Positions 1-10,906 of a DNA stretch of 64,000 bases are shown here, piece by piece. Every line of letters begins with the position of its first letter. Positions within the stretch are counted from its first letter, which is position 1. The position numbers and the translations under genes are program-made. Source of the stretch: Paramecium tetraurelia (Eukaryota; Ciliophora; Oligohymenophorea; Peniculida; Parameciidae); contig NW_001799042.1 of assembly GCF_000165425.1 (NCBI RefSeq), forward strand, positions 62,001 to 126,000, in the 5' to 3' direction. The notes under the pieces were generated by a model. That model saw only the letters and a list, made by a program, of their open reading frames with translations. It searched no databases and was not told the DNA's origin.

Positions 1-20
1 AAATCCAGTCAATAAAAATC

Positions 21-2351
21 TCATATCTTTGTTATCTTAAAGATGTTCTATAGCTTTAAATTCTCCACTTTCAACCTGTTCTTTAATTTCCAATTTCTTT
101 TATCTCAAAAGCATTTTCAACTCTTCTTTAGTGAAATCTTTGTATTTGGCTGATGGATCATTACTAGGAGGTAAATTGTCCACATTCATATCAATAGTAT
201 AAAGACTAACTGGGATGTTGGAACCCTTGACACAAACTCTGTCAATGTGTCTGATATATTCTTGGAATTCAGGTGAGAAATGCTCATAAAGTGATTCAGA
301 AATCAAAATGGGCACACCATATTGTTTAGTAGCTGCTTCTAGTCTTGATGCCATATTCACATTGGGACTCAAGTAAGAAGCATCAATTTTATAGTTGGAT
401 CCAATGGCTCCTTCGATTCCCCATCCCATGTGGAGTCCAAACCCTATCTTGACCTTGTAATTGTCCATTCTCGCTTAAAGTCTTTTATCTTGTCTGTAAG
501 CGAGGATCTTGGGTTCTCTGTTTATTTTGCATTGAATCTTCATAAACGAGATCAAGGCACAATCAGACAAGGTTGAAATATATCTATGATTAGAATAATC
601 AATTACTATTTGTCATGCCAAATTACATTGTCATCTTCAAAAGAATATGTTTCTGGTCTAGTTTTCCACACCAATAAAAATGCATCGCCAATATTCTTGT
701 TTGCTGCTCCCATGTATCTATCGACCATGGTGTGTACAATGTCTCCAATATTATTCACAAACACCATGACATCCTCTTAAAGTACTTCGGTTGCATCAGT
801 GAAATTTCTGATATCACAAAATCCATAGATAGCTACTTTTTTTATTCCAGGCAACATGGGATCGACATCTCCTTACTTTTTCATATTTATTCTAATAATT
901 TCAGTACCAGCATCACCAAATCCTAAGGCAAGCAATGTTCCAATTTTAACAATTGTATTTTCAATCTTAACTGTTTCATTTGAGTTTTCATTCTGTATCA
1001 CAGCCATTTCTGTAACAATTTAAGGATCATTGGCTATTTTATTAATTTTTTCAATCATTCTTTCCAAGGGTCTCAATGCCAAATCATTAGAATCCTTTGA
1101 AAACATCATAGCTCCAAAAGTCAAGACTATGCTCACAAAGATAGTTCTGATAATTGATAAGATACTTGTCATCACAGCTGCTTATCTTGTACTCAAGATA
1201 CCCACAACATCAGGGTTGTCCTTGCTAAAAGAATATAATTTATTAAAATACTCGAAAGACGCAATGGCAGCATCAGGTAGATTAGTAGTTTTGATGAGAG
1301 TGTCATAATCTAAGGTGTATGCACCGACATCCTACTCGTCAGTTCTTAAATTTGGATAGTCATCATTCTAATAAATGGGGAAATCCTCATAATTGTAAAG
1401 GGGACTAGTGAACAACACAATGTAATTATCGATTCCACTATGATCAATGATAATTTATGAGTATGCATTTTTAACATCTTCATATGTTGAGGCTTCTGAT
1501 TCAGCAAGTTTTACAAATTATTAAGATTACATCAACATACTTGTTGGAGGAGACACAAAGTAATCCACAGAAAACAAGGGAATTAAAAACAATAAAGCCA
1601 AGACCACTATAATGACCTTCTTAGTAGTTGAATCTGATAGCATTTTTGAAACCTTCGATTCTTTAGTTTCTAGTTCCTCACCTTATCCAGGATTTTGTTA
1701 TTCAACTCTATCTTATAATTGTGGTTCCACTGCATTAGTCTTTCTTTTCTATCTTCTTTGTGAAAGCAATTTTTAAACTTTATCTTCGTCATCCTTGTTA
1801 GCAGATTTATAAACTTTAACCAACCTTATCAACCTCACCAACCTAACTACTCTACCCGCCTTAGTTCCCACTCTAGATGCTCTTCCTGCTCTTGCCAGGC
1901 CTGCTGTGTTTTTAGCTTAACCTCCAGCTCCACTCAATCCAACAGCCTAATTGAAAAGACTAATATCAAGCAATAAAGAAATTGTTGAAATTGTATCAAG
2001 CCAGAAGAAGAAGGACAGAAAGTATCCCTCTTTAACTATTACTGACAGTATGATTTCTGTAGAAAACATTATCTAAACCCATTAATAAAACTGTTTTTAC
2101 CAAACATGTAATGTTCAATGCATCAAAAACTATGTCTGCGCTTAACCGAAAAGCAGCAACTCTTACATCATCTCCAAAAAGAGCATACAGAGTCAGAATG
2201 TTGATTATTACTTAAAATAGGGTACTCTCCAGAATTATTTCAAAGATTGATGCACGATGAGAACTAGACTTATACACTTTTAGATTTACTTCTTTTCCAT
2301 TGTCTGTTGAAAGATGTCCACATCTGGTGGTGCTTGTGCCTAATCAGTCAT
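21..2351 (-). CDS. Voltage-sensor-like membrane protein with class III nucleotide cyclase domain
   Basis: About 758 residues after removing two introns (2264-2289 and 2073-2100). Seen: N-terminal hydrophobic helices followed by an S4-like helix with regularly spaced arginines (RVVRLVRLVRLVKVYK). Next come one TM segment, a roughly 125-residue extracellular stretch, another TM (around 1,120-1,200), and a C-terminal cyclase domain. The cyclase shows the metal-binding core FCDIRNFTD, a GDAFLLVW strand and NVNMASRLE, which carries the transition-state Asn and Arg. Known: ciliate adenylyl and guanylyl cyclases are often fused to channel-like membrane domains. Inferred: it makes cAMP or cGMP at the plasma or ciliary membrane in response to voltage or an extracellular signal. 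No selectivity-filter motif was found, so it is not called a K+ channel. The start codon has no in-frame upstream ATG and the stop TGA is at 21-23, so the gene is complete. Nucleotide specificity cannot be read. Confidence 0.85.
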
Positions 2352-3030
2352 ATTTAATTTTATATTTAATATTAACTTTATTATTCACATTCTTTTCTCC
2401 TTATCTCATCAATTCCCCATGCTAATTCAAATAACAATCTCACACAAAATATGCCTCATCCAATATTCCTGCCATTCTTGATTCTAGCACCTCACTAATC
2501 GTATATCTAGGGTATTAATACAACTTATTAATCATCACTTATCCGCCCTACCCACTAGACCGAGACAAGTACTGGTACATACTGATACATATTGACATAT
2601 ACTTGATTAGATTTAAGAACTAAAGATTTTAAATTCTATATTATTCACAATATAATTTAAGAAATATTTCATGCATTTTGATTTGCAGGAAAAAACGCAT
2701 AAAATTTAATATAATCCATTTTCTATTAAATCATCCCATTGAATTATAAATCTCATTATTATTGTCTTGATATTCTTAATAAACACCCTTTTATTCGTTT
2801 CCCATCTTCAATTCAATTTAAAGCTGGAAATCTAAGGTATTGTGTACTTTATCACAAATAATTTTTACAGGTTTGAATTTATTTCAAATAATTTAATTAT
2901 AATTAATAAGGTTTCTGTAATGAAATACAATTAGTTGCTAATAAGTTTAGCATGACTTGGGAAGATGCAATTTAATAAAGATATTAATAATATATTGATG
3001 AATAATATCATTTTCCCATTTATTGTTTTA
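2352..3030. other. Intergenic, no gene recognised
   Basis: About 680 bases between the start of the cyclase gene and the end of the next gene on the same strand. It should hold the cyclase promoter. It is AT-rich with scattered short open frames. The longest plus-strand one, starting near 2451 (44 codons), has no recognisable protein character. No RNA motif was seen. Confidence 0.5.
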
Positions 3031-4120
3031 TCATTATTATTTAATTCTTAAACGACTTGAATTGCCTCCTTCCCATTTGATTCCAAAACTATATTCATCA
3101 AGTTATGCAATTTCAAATTTATTGTTGTGAACTTTCGACCATGTATTCTTTGAATTACTGAATTTTTGATTTGATGTAGTCTAAGATTTTTTTATGCTGC
3201 CGGTCACTTATATTGGGTGATGGTATTAGTAGGTAATGAATTCTCCTGATGGATCGAAGTAAAGAGTCATATTCTTTAAAGTTACTACGGAATCCTTGAC
3301 TTATTAAATTCTAAAGTTTAATGAATCTCTTTTACCTTTATTCAACAGGAAGTCCAACTTATTGACTAGCTGCTACTGCTGGCTACAGTGCCTGAACTGG
3401 CTAAAGGTTTTAAAGGTTTGGTTAAGGATCATTTTAACTATTAAGAACTATTGATTAATATTTACAATCTAGGTTGCTATTGAATTGGGCTTTAGATTGG
3501 ATTACTATTGAGTTTATTTTGATTTTATGGATTATTTTGAATTATTTGTTAAGATGTTGTAAGTACCAAATTCAAAAAGGGATAATTCATAAAACTTCCA
3601 AGATATTAGTTTTGATCATCAGTCAATTGATTTCCTTCATGATCATATAGAATATTTGTTTCAACTGTCAGACCGTATTATAATCCCAATTAGATAACAT
3701 ACTTTTATACATTTCTATAATTACTTATCCAATACTTAGGTTTGGATCAGCATATTCCTAAGCTATTTATCTATTTTCACCGAAATCTGCTACAAAAGTG
3801 TTAACAGGTACACCTTGACCAGCAACAGGTACACCTTAACCAGCAACAGGATTCTAAAGTTCATTTTAAACAACATTTTAATCACCCCCTACCATTATAA
3901 ATAATTAAGCATTTGCATCATATATTGATTTTAGATCAACGGCAGGATCCAAGTACCCCTATTGACCATCTTGTAATTAAAATCCAATTTAAACATTTTA
4001 ACCCTAAAACCCTTAACTCAAATAATCAAACATTTCCTTTGCCTTAGCTGATTAATCATTTGTTTAAAATGGTATAGGTAACTCCATCTCAAAATTTCCA
4101 GCATAAAGTAGAAAATTCAT
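3031..4120 (-). CDS. Gln/Pro-rich protein of unknown function
   Basis: A 337-residue protein appears once three short introns are removed (3702-3724, 3438-3465, 3311-3335). The first ends in AAG rather than TAG. Not recognised. The N-terminal half contains a compact region with a two-copy heptapeptide repeat (PVAGQGV). A second segment (IGQYVIQLGLQYGLTVETN) resembles a folded beta/alpha unit. A Gln/Pro-rich linker follows, then a C-terminal block (MTLYFDPSGEFITYQYHHPI) ending in a basic tail. Frame agreement across all three introns, and the different amino-acid character of intron and exon, support a real gene. The start could instead be the Met at 4087. No function is proposed. Confidence 0.7.
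3806..3847 (-). repeat. Two-copy 21-nt coding tandem repeat
   Basis: Two adjacent 21-nt units differ by one base and encode Pro-Val-Ala-Gly-Gln-Gly-Val twice. The difference swaps CAA for TAA, both glutamine here, so it is silent. This is direct support for TAA meaning Gln. Confidence 0.85.
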
Positions 4121-4149
4121 CTATATGATAAATTTATTAATGTTTTCAT

Positions 4150-4371
4150 GTGCCTTTTGTTTTGATTTATCGATCGATTGCTAATTCTATTAATCGAAAA
4201 AATCAATTATATTTATTCATAAACAATTACGATGAATACGATTGGGATGTTAAAATTAGTCTTAAAGGAAGAATTTTAAAGCAGCTCTTCGATTCAGATG
4301 GAAAAATACTTAAAGAAAGAGATTATTAATTTATGGTCAACTATTTGGATTAAATATTGCATAATAATTGA
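4150..4371 (+). other. Orphan open frame without a start codon, possible gene relic
   Basis: One plus-strand frame is open here and ends with TGA at 4369-4371. Its last 45 codons read like protein (for example DWDVKISLKGRILKQLF, then FDSDGK). There is no in-frame ATG upstream, and no AG acceptor that would let an intron connect to one. It may be the end of a decayed paralogue left after genome duplication, or chance in AT-rich DNA with a single stop codon. The rest of 4121-4711 shows nothing. Confidence 0.2.
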
Positions 4372-4711
4372 TATAATATTTAATAAAATATAAATTCTTT
4401 TCCGCATATCTGAGAAACGAGAGATGATATGCTCTCCCTCAGGTTCATCTACAATTAGAATTAAGAAAATCTATATTTTAATTAATAACAAATTATGAAT
4501 AAAGTTTTTATTGGATTTTCTGAAATACAAAAAAGGCAAATAATATATGAGATTAATGTTGGATTGATATGAAATCAATTTTTAATTTTCTATTTGATTT
4601 ACATTTGACTATGACATCTGCTTTTAATATTTTTCTTGCTGTCAATTTTCGAGGAATTAGCGAGACTGAACTATTTCCTATCTGATGTTTTAGTTTGTTG
4701 ATATGAGAGAC

Positions 4712-5383
4712 TCAATAGATAATCGAATATAGAACAGCATTTTTAGATAGGGCTAGTTTTTTGTTTTGATAATTTTTTGAAGTTTAACATACTATTTAAG
4801 ACTAAGATATTTTGTGTTTTAAAATACCCTATTTGTTCTCCACAATTCCGGTTTAACATCTCTTGTGGGATGGCTTTTTATCTGAAGATTTTTTGAGTTG
4901 GACACTTGAGATAAGAACATTCTATTTATTGACATTAATGGTAGATTGTTTTAATTTTTAAGTTGTATTTTTTGACTTTTCTAATCTAATTGGGGATGTA
5001 TTTTTGGTGAATAAATCGATAGCATTCATGGATCTGCGACGTTAGAACATTTGTGGTTCAATGATGAGTTAACTCTAAAGTGTTGGAAGGTAGATAATAA
5101 CATAAATTTTTACTTCATTCAATTAAAATTGATGTTGACTTCTATCAGTAAGTAAACTCAATTCATGAGATTCAATTAAGAGATTCGAGAAGTCGTAACT
5201 AAATGTTTTCTTTTAACATTTTGAACATTGAATCCAATATTTGTTTTATAATTAGCTTTTGATACAAATAGGATAAACAAATACCTTTATTGTAATTGCT
5301 TATTTTTATTTGTGCATTTGAGACAGATGTGATGAGAGCAAATCAATTGAATCAACGCTGTATTTTTCAAGCAAAGTTGACAT
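4712..5383 (-). CDS. Small basic protein of unknown function
   Basis: An open frame of 223 codons starts MSTLLEKYSVDSIDLL and is rich in Lys, Ser, Asn and Gln. Near residues 33-60 are two Cys pairs (YPICIK and CSKCQKK), which might bind a metal. Not recognised. The end is uncertain. The first in-frame TGA is at 4712-4714, but the same frame stays open for about 86 more codons beyond it. A 25-nt GTT...GAG intron removing that TGA would give a stop near 4642. One 39-nt GTA...TAG stretch inside the frame may also be an intron, which would not shift the frame. It lies tail-to-head upstream of the unknown Gln/Pro-rich gene. Confidence 0.55.
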
Positions 5384-5457
5384 GTTTGCATTTATTTGTA
5401 ATAATTTCTTTTTATAAATACATAAATGATTATTTGTAATGTACTTAAATTATAAAC

Positions 5458-5964
5458 TCATTTCTTAGCTGGAGCTTTCTTTTAGGCTTATGGCTTATCT
5501 GCAGCAGCAGCAGCGGCAGCAGCTTTTTGGGCAGCCACGACTTAGGCGTTGACAGTGAAGATGTATTGTTTGGAGTTTTAATCACCGACTGGAACCAATA
5601 AACCTGATTTTGTGAAGTGTCTGATGCATCTTCTGGCTAAAGAACTAGATTTATGATTAGGGAAGCATAATTACCCATTTACTTTGAATTTATCTGACAC
5701 TGTTGAGACTGTGACCAATGCACCCATTTTTGGCAATTGAGTCTCGATTTATTTATAGGATGCTTAATCTAAAAATACGGCGTTGTTCAACTTATCCTTT
5801 GCTCTGCCCTTGGTCCATTTCTATTGTGCATAATCAATATGGATGTAATACCTTCTTTGTTTAATTACTTCTTTGTGATGCAGCTTTAGAAATCTAATCC
5901 TTGGTTTTCTTTTAACCTTAAGTTGGTTGTTTTCCCTATTGAATATTAAGAGAAGTATTACCAT
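5458..5964 (-). CDS. RPS25: Ribosomal protein eS25
   Basis: A 139-residue small-subunit protein. The N-terminus is Lys-rich. The conserved core KWTKGRAKDKLNNAVFLD is followed by VSDKFKVNGSLARRC and a recognition helix ending HFTKSGLL, the winged-helix fold typical of eS25. The tail carries an alanine run plus Lys/Gln, as is common in ciliate ribosomal proteins. Three introns: 5936-5961 directly after the ATG, 5821-5851, and 5645-5674. Each gives correct frame and family-matching sequence across the junction. The start codon is therefore a one-codon first exon. It is head-to-head with the RidA gene with 48 bases between their ATGs, so both probably share a promoter region. Confidence 0.95.
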
Positions 5965-6012
5965 GATTTCAAATCTTTAATAAAAATTTTGAAAAAAATT
6001 TAATATCAATTA

Positions 6013-6443
6013 ATGCAGCAATAAGTCACCACAGTCCACACAGATAAATTCAAAGCCATTGGTCCCTATTCGGCTGGTAAAATCGTTGCTCCAACTGCCA
6101 ATCTAGTCTATTTGTCAGGTCAATTGGGTATCGTTCCAGAGGTAAATACTTAAAAATCTATATATAATAGACAGGAAATCTGATTTCCGAAGATGTGGCA
6201 GAATAAGCAACCCAAGCTATGACCAATGTGGGAATCTTGTTGGAAGCATCCAAGTCTAGCTATAAGAATGTCGTCAAATGCATTGTTTATCTGGTCGATA
6301 TGGCTGACTTTGCAAAGGTCAACGAAGCCTATGCCAAATTCTTTGATGGAGATTACCCAGCCAGAGTTTGCATTGCAGTCAAATAATTACCCAAAGGTGG
6401 TTTAGTGGAAGTCGAAGTCATTGCGGTTTAGGATACAGAATGA
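6013..6443 (+). CDS. RidA/YjgF/UK114-family enamine deaminase
   Basis: A 133-residue protein matches the RidA family along its whole length, with one 29-nt intron at 6142-6170. Visible family features: AIGPYSAGKIV near the N-terminus, YLSGQLGIVPE, the ASKSSYKNVVKCIVYL helix, and YPARVCIAV with its conserved Arg, which in RidA contacts the substrate carboxylate. Known role: hydrolysis of reactive 2-aminoacrylate and other imines produced by PLP enzymes. Some eukaryotic members are mitochondrial. There is no obvious targeting peptide here, so a cytosolic location is likely. Confidence 0.95.
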
Positions 6444-6695
6444 TCAAGAATATATTGCATAAAAAATTGTATAAAAAGGATATTAGTTTAAATAATATTA
6501 GTTAAACTAAAGACTTTTCTATTCTTATTGGCCTAACCCTATTGGGATATCAAATTATTAAGAAACAGAGGCGGTTCATCACTTATCAAAAAAAGACACA
6601 AATAAAAAATGAATATTCCTTATGATTTATCCCTTTCAGATTTATAAACCAGATTTTCGTGTTATCTATATGATATTTTTTAATAAAATAAATTA

Positions 6696-8493
6696 ATGAT
6701 GAAAGGAAGTTAATAAAGTGTTCTCTTGAAAGAGTTAAAAGAAATTCCTATATATTCTGATAACTGGTTTTGGAAACTTCGAATGAGAAATCAAGCACTG
6801 CTTTAATTTTCGATTATTTTTGTCCTAATGCTAGGAGTGGTTTTAGGAATTTATTTAGTCAATATGGCAATAATTGTTCCACTTTTAGAATAATCTTCAT
6901 TCGAGATTTATAATAGTAATGCAAAACATACATTGCAAAGTCATTTAAGAAGCTATGACGGCATTCTTAATGGAATTTTTAATATAAGTAATATTTTAAA
7001 TTAATTAAGATATTCACTAATTGGAGATACTCCATTAAATTTATACTTAGTCATACAGAAACTTAGAAAAATAGGATAATATTACATTGGATTATAGAGC
7101 GCATATGAATTATGCAGGTACAAATTAAATGCCTCAAATACTTGTAAATTAGCCATCTGGTTCTTTGCAAAAGACACATTCATTTATGTGTTACACGAAC
7201 AAAACCAACATAACATATCCAATGGACAAGGTTACCTTAATAAATTTAAAGATTTAAGAAACAATGTATCCTATAGGTCACATATTGGATGCAACCAAAT
7301 TAAACATCAAATCTCTTTTCTACGTAGGGACCCTAGAGGAACCCTAGGTATACTTCTCATATCCTTGCACCAATTTTAAATAAGCTATTTATGGCTTAAA
7401 CATTCCGAAACGACCCTGGTTTTTAAAAGGAATAAGTATTTATAATCAATCAAATTTCAGTGATTACGATTATTAATTTACTGATCCCTTTCTTTGTAAC
7501 TTAATTATAATAATATTTATATAGAATTCACCAAAGACAAAATCGAAGTAACCTTGGTCATGCCTTTGCTTGATAAAGATCTTAATTTGAAAGGAGTCAT
7601 GGCTTCAGATTTAGGAACAGATCTCAACAGGTTTGTAGTTAGAACTGATCAGAATGTCCATATGGTCCTATTGGCCAATGACAAGGGTTTGCTCATTTAT
7701 CACAGTTACAATGTTAGTTTATCTCTCCTTCCAATTTATATCTTCAATACATCACTAACAGGATTTACAATGGATGACTGGACTTCGATAAAAGGTACCA
7801 AATAGAGCAATTGCTCATCGTATCCTAAGAATTCGAGTTTGATTTGCCGTTACAATAGTGTGTATGATAAGGATCTGGTGATTACAATTCACGAAATCAA
7901 GAAATTCAATTATCTCTTTATGATGTAAGTAGTTAACTTCAATCTAGTTAAGATTCCATGACACCAATGACTATACTGATTATCAAGTTAAATCAACCAA
8001 GGAGATGTTGAACAAACTTTAAACGGATGCAATTCAATTTCTGCAAATCGCCATAGGAATATTCCTTGCAGCCATGTTTATCGCCATCTGCATCCTTATT
8101 TTAATCTTTTATCCCATTTAGAACATCATCGACAATTGTCATTATATCATGGGTATAAAGAATAAATAAAATGTGCATAAGAATATTCTACTAACCAAAT
8201 TCTTTATCCCCTTTTTGAATCCTCAATTATAGATGCTCTATTTAGCCTACACCAATTTGGTGAAAAGGTTTTTGTCCTTGTCGCAATCAAAAGGGACTCT
8301 TTGTAAAACCTTAGAGGCATTGCAATATCCCAAAAAGATCAAATAGAAGGCTCATCTTTCTCTAAATCGATACTTGAAGAAATGCCTAAACCTAATAGAA
8401 ACAAACAAAATGGTATACATGGCTCCATTTCACCTTCCATCTTAGTTAATGGGAAGATTTGTTGAGAAGTTGCTAATGACATTCTACTAATGA
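6696..8493 (+). CDS. Two-TM protein with extracellular Cache-like sensor domain
   Basis: About 570 residues with introns at 7231-7258, 7496-7524 and 7925-7952. TM1 lies near residues 30-55 (FSIIFVLMLGVVLGIYLV). It is followed by an extracellular region of roughly 370 residues containing a dCache-like core: FSYPCTNFKQAIYG, PKRPWFLKG, then LVMPLLDKDLNLKGVMASDL. TM2 is near the C-terminus (IAIGIFLAAMFIAICILILIF), followed by about 110 cytoplasmic residues. Known: Cache domains bind small extracellular ligands in receptors. No kinase, cyclase or HAMP domain follows TM2, so this is a stand-alone sensor or a partner of another protein. The first intron uses a GTT donor and is the least certain. The gene is convergent with the senescence-domain gene, with only 23 bases between stops. 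Confidence 0.75.
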
Positions 8494-8516
8494 TAATAAT
8501 TATATGATAATAATTT

Positions 8517-9605
8517 TCATGAAGATGCTGCTGGTTGTTCTTCAATTAAAGGTTGATATTAATCCAACTATTGTTATTGCTATTACTATTATTATTATTG
8601 TAGTTATTATTATTGTTAATCACCGCCTAAATAGGTATTAACAACTTCAGTTCCATATTTCTTTTAAACTATTTGTTTTGTTCCATTGCCAATAGAACTT
8701 CCTACTTAACATAGGGCTGTGCCTAATCCTGAAAGAGCAGTGCCTGCTGCATCCCAAGTAGCTGAAGTCAATTGTTTGCTCTACTTCAAAACTAAGAATA
8801 GATATTATATTCTATTTACTATTGTTCTATGAGTTATCTATTTTCTGTCCTAATTCATTGGTCAATTCTTTGGTCTTTGCTGCCACTGGCTTAAATAATT
8901 AACCCAGATAGGTTCCAGTAACATCAAACACTTCACTAACCTTTTCTTTGGTTGACTAAAATTTGGTCTTTGTATTTGGATCAACTTAAACTTCTTAGCC
9001 TGGCTAAATTTTATCATTCAAATATTGAGTCCCTTTGTTTATTCCTGTTGCCATCACGGTGCCCAAGAACAAGAATCCCTTCTTTAGATAGCTAGAGATG
9101 AATAGAATAATGAAATTTACTCTCCTCCCTTGACAATGTAGGATGCAGCATCATTAGGATTATCCAAAGGGTTGGTAGCGATGTCTTTGGAATGCAGTTC
9201 AATGGTGTCTTTGAATTGCTATATTTGCATAGCCTAATCAAATGGGACCATGGACACAACTGTGTTTAAGGCTGCGTGGAATACATTCAATAAGTCACTT
9301 TGTGGAATAAAGATTCCATTTAAACCTAAAACATATTTTGGTTTTCACTGGTTACCTTGGTCTATGTGAGGGAATATAAGTGTCAATCCAGATTCAGATT
9401 GTATGTATACGAAAGGAGTGCCAGGAACAATGTTCTGACAGAATTTCTCAATAGTAATGAAATGGGTTTTTGAATCTTAAAATTAGGCCAACTTTACAGT
9501 GCCTTAGAAAACCTTAGTTCTGGAGTTTTGTATCAATCTGAAGAATTGAGCATTTTCTGCAATCGAAACCACTTGTGCCATTTCTCTAGGTTGTTCTTCT
9601 TGCAT
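8517..9605 (-). CDS. Senescence/spartin-domain protein
   Basis: 333 residues after removing introns at 9326-9355, 9092-9120 and 8792-8819. The C-terminal half has the hallmarks of the plant-senescence/spartin domain: FLFLGTVMATGINKGTQYL, VSEVFDVTGTYLG, and a Gly/Ala-rich amphipathic part (WDAAGTALSGLGTALCQVGS). The protein ends with a glutamine run. The N-terminal half (about residues 1-170) resembles a folded regulatory domain of unknown type. Known: spartin and plant ERD7-like proteins bind lipids and associate with lipid droplets or membranes. Inferred: a lipid-droplet or membrane-associated protein. It is head-to-head with YKT6, with 32 bases between ATGs. Confidence 0.8.
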
Positions 9606-9637
9606 ATTTAATATTTAAAATAATAGATACGTGTAAA

Positions 9638-10355
9638 ATGAGAATTATAGCAATGTACCTCCTGAAATACCATCCTGAAAATCCTCTGTTCGTTTCCTAG
9701 AATTATGAGTTGTCGTTTGTGAAGTATAGATTCGGCATAATATTTTGATAGTTGGTTTTAGCGTCCATTCTTTAAAGAAACTCTCAATTTCGGAGCAAGA
9801 ACATGTGCAGCGTATTCCATATAGTTTATAACTTTAATAGACGAGCAAAACCTGGTACCAGATGTGCAGTCACTAACCAAGAGGCTCATGCGGTGTCCTA
9901 TATATGCATTGACAAAAATAATCTAGCAGCTCTTGTTATTGCAGATGATTAATACCCTGAAAAAGTAGCATTTATGGTTATTCAAAACATGTACTAAGAA
10001 TACTATCGCCAATACAATTCCATGTTCTTGGACACCATAGTCGGTATTCATCATATTTTATCATTTTTACAGCTGATCAAAACTTAAATATTCCAAAATT
10101 CGAAGAATTCATCAAACTCTATCAAGATCCAAAGGAGGTTGACAAATTACTCAAGATTGAGAATACTCTTAATGAGGTTACTATGATAGTGCATTAGTCT
10201 CTTGATGATGTAGGTCTCTTCTATAAAATTAGCTTTTAAAAAGAGGAGAGACATTGGAATCATTGATGGCCAAATCGAAAGACATGAGTAGTGTGAGTTT
10301 GGACTTCTACAAAAATGCTAAAAAAACAAATAACAAATGTTGTAGTTTGTATTGA
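9638..10355 (+). CDS. YKT6: R-SNARE YKT6
   Basis: 202 residues, matching the usual YKT6 length of about 200. Four introns: 9724-9751, 9812-9840, 10044-10072, 10210-10232. The N-terminal longin domain starts MRIIAMYLLKY and continues ENPLFVSQNYELSFVNWFQR. The SNARE motif includes the central-layer arginine in LLKRGETLESLM. The C-terminus is KCCSLY, giving a palmitoylatable Cys followed by a CaaX-type prenylation box, the lipid anchor characteristic of YKT6. Known role: lipid-anchored SNARE in ER-Golgi, vacuolar and autophagosomal fusion. The start at 9638 is chosen because it supplies the first longin strand. A start at 9653 would cut it. Confidence 0.93.
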
Positions 10356-10400
10356 ATGACAATTTATATCTATATTGAATTTTTAATATCTATATTGATC

Positions 10401-10791
10401 TCATAATGCTGCAGCCTGTGAAGCCATTTCCTTTGCCTTGGCTTCGTTATTGCCCAAGAATGTTGATATTTGCTTGCCTTTATGGAATAAATACACAGCT
10501 GGAATTCCTTAACTCTAAAATACTTCATTTAAGTCCTTACTGCATATGTGGATGAAATCTGTTGTAATTCCTCAATGTCAACGTTGACCACTGCCAATTC
10601 CCATTTTCCTTGGCCTTCTTCGTGAAACTTGTGGAGTTTGGGTTTTAACACCTTGCATGGTCCACACCTAAGAGTATAAGCGATTTAAAATACCAATCAG
10701 CATAGAAATCGACAATGACAGGCTTTGGATTGTTAAGCACGAGTGCATCCCAATCATTTTGTGTCTTGACTGCTAGAGTATGATCTTACAT
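10401..10791 (-). CDS. Thioredoxin
   Basis: 112 residues, the standard single-domain thioredoxin length, with introns at 10668-10693 and 10515-10540. The first intron splits the active-site codon region. Once spliced, the motif reads PVIVDFYADWCGPCKVLKP, with the redox-active CGPC pair. The cis-proline loop is present (GIPAVYLFHKGK). Known role: cytosolic disulfide reductase. There is no signal peptide. It ends 45 bases from the convergent YKT6 stop. Confidence 0.95.
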
Positions 10792-10906
10792 TTGAACAAT
10801 AAAAAAATTAATATTTTTCACACTTTATTTTTATTAGCATTTAAAGTCCTCAATGATTAAAACAAAAACAAATCTCAAACAATTTTAATTAAAAATACAT
10901 ATGTTC

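Noticed and set aside
2451-2585. 44-codon plus-strand frame starting at an ATG
   Set aside because: Length is expected by chance when only TGA terminates. No family, no intron, no codon signal.
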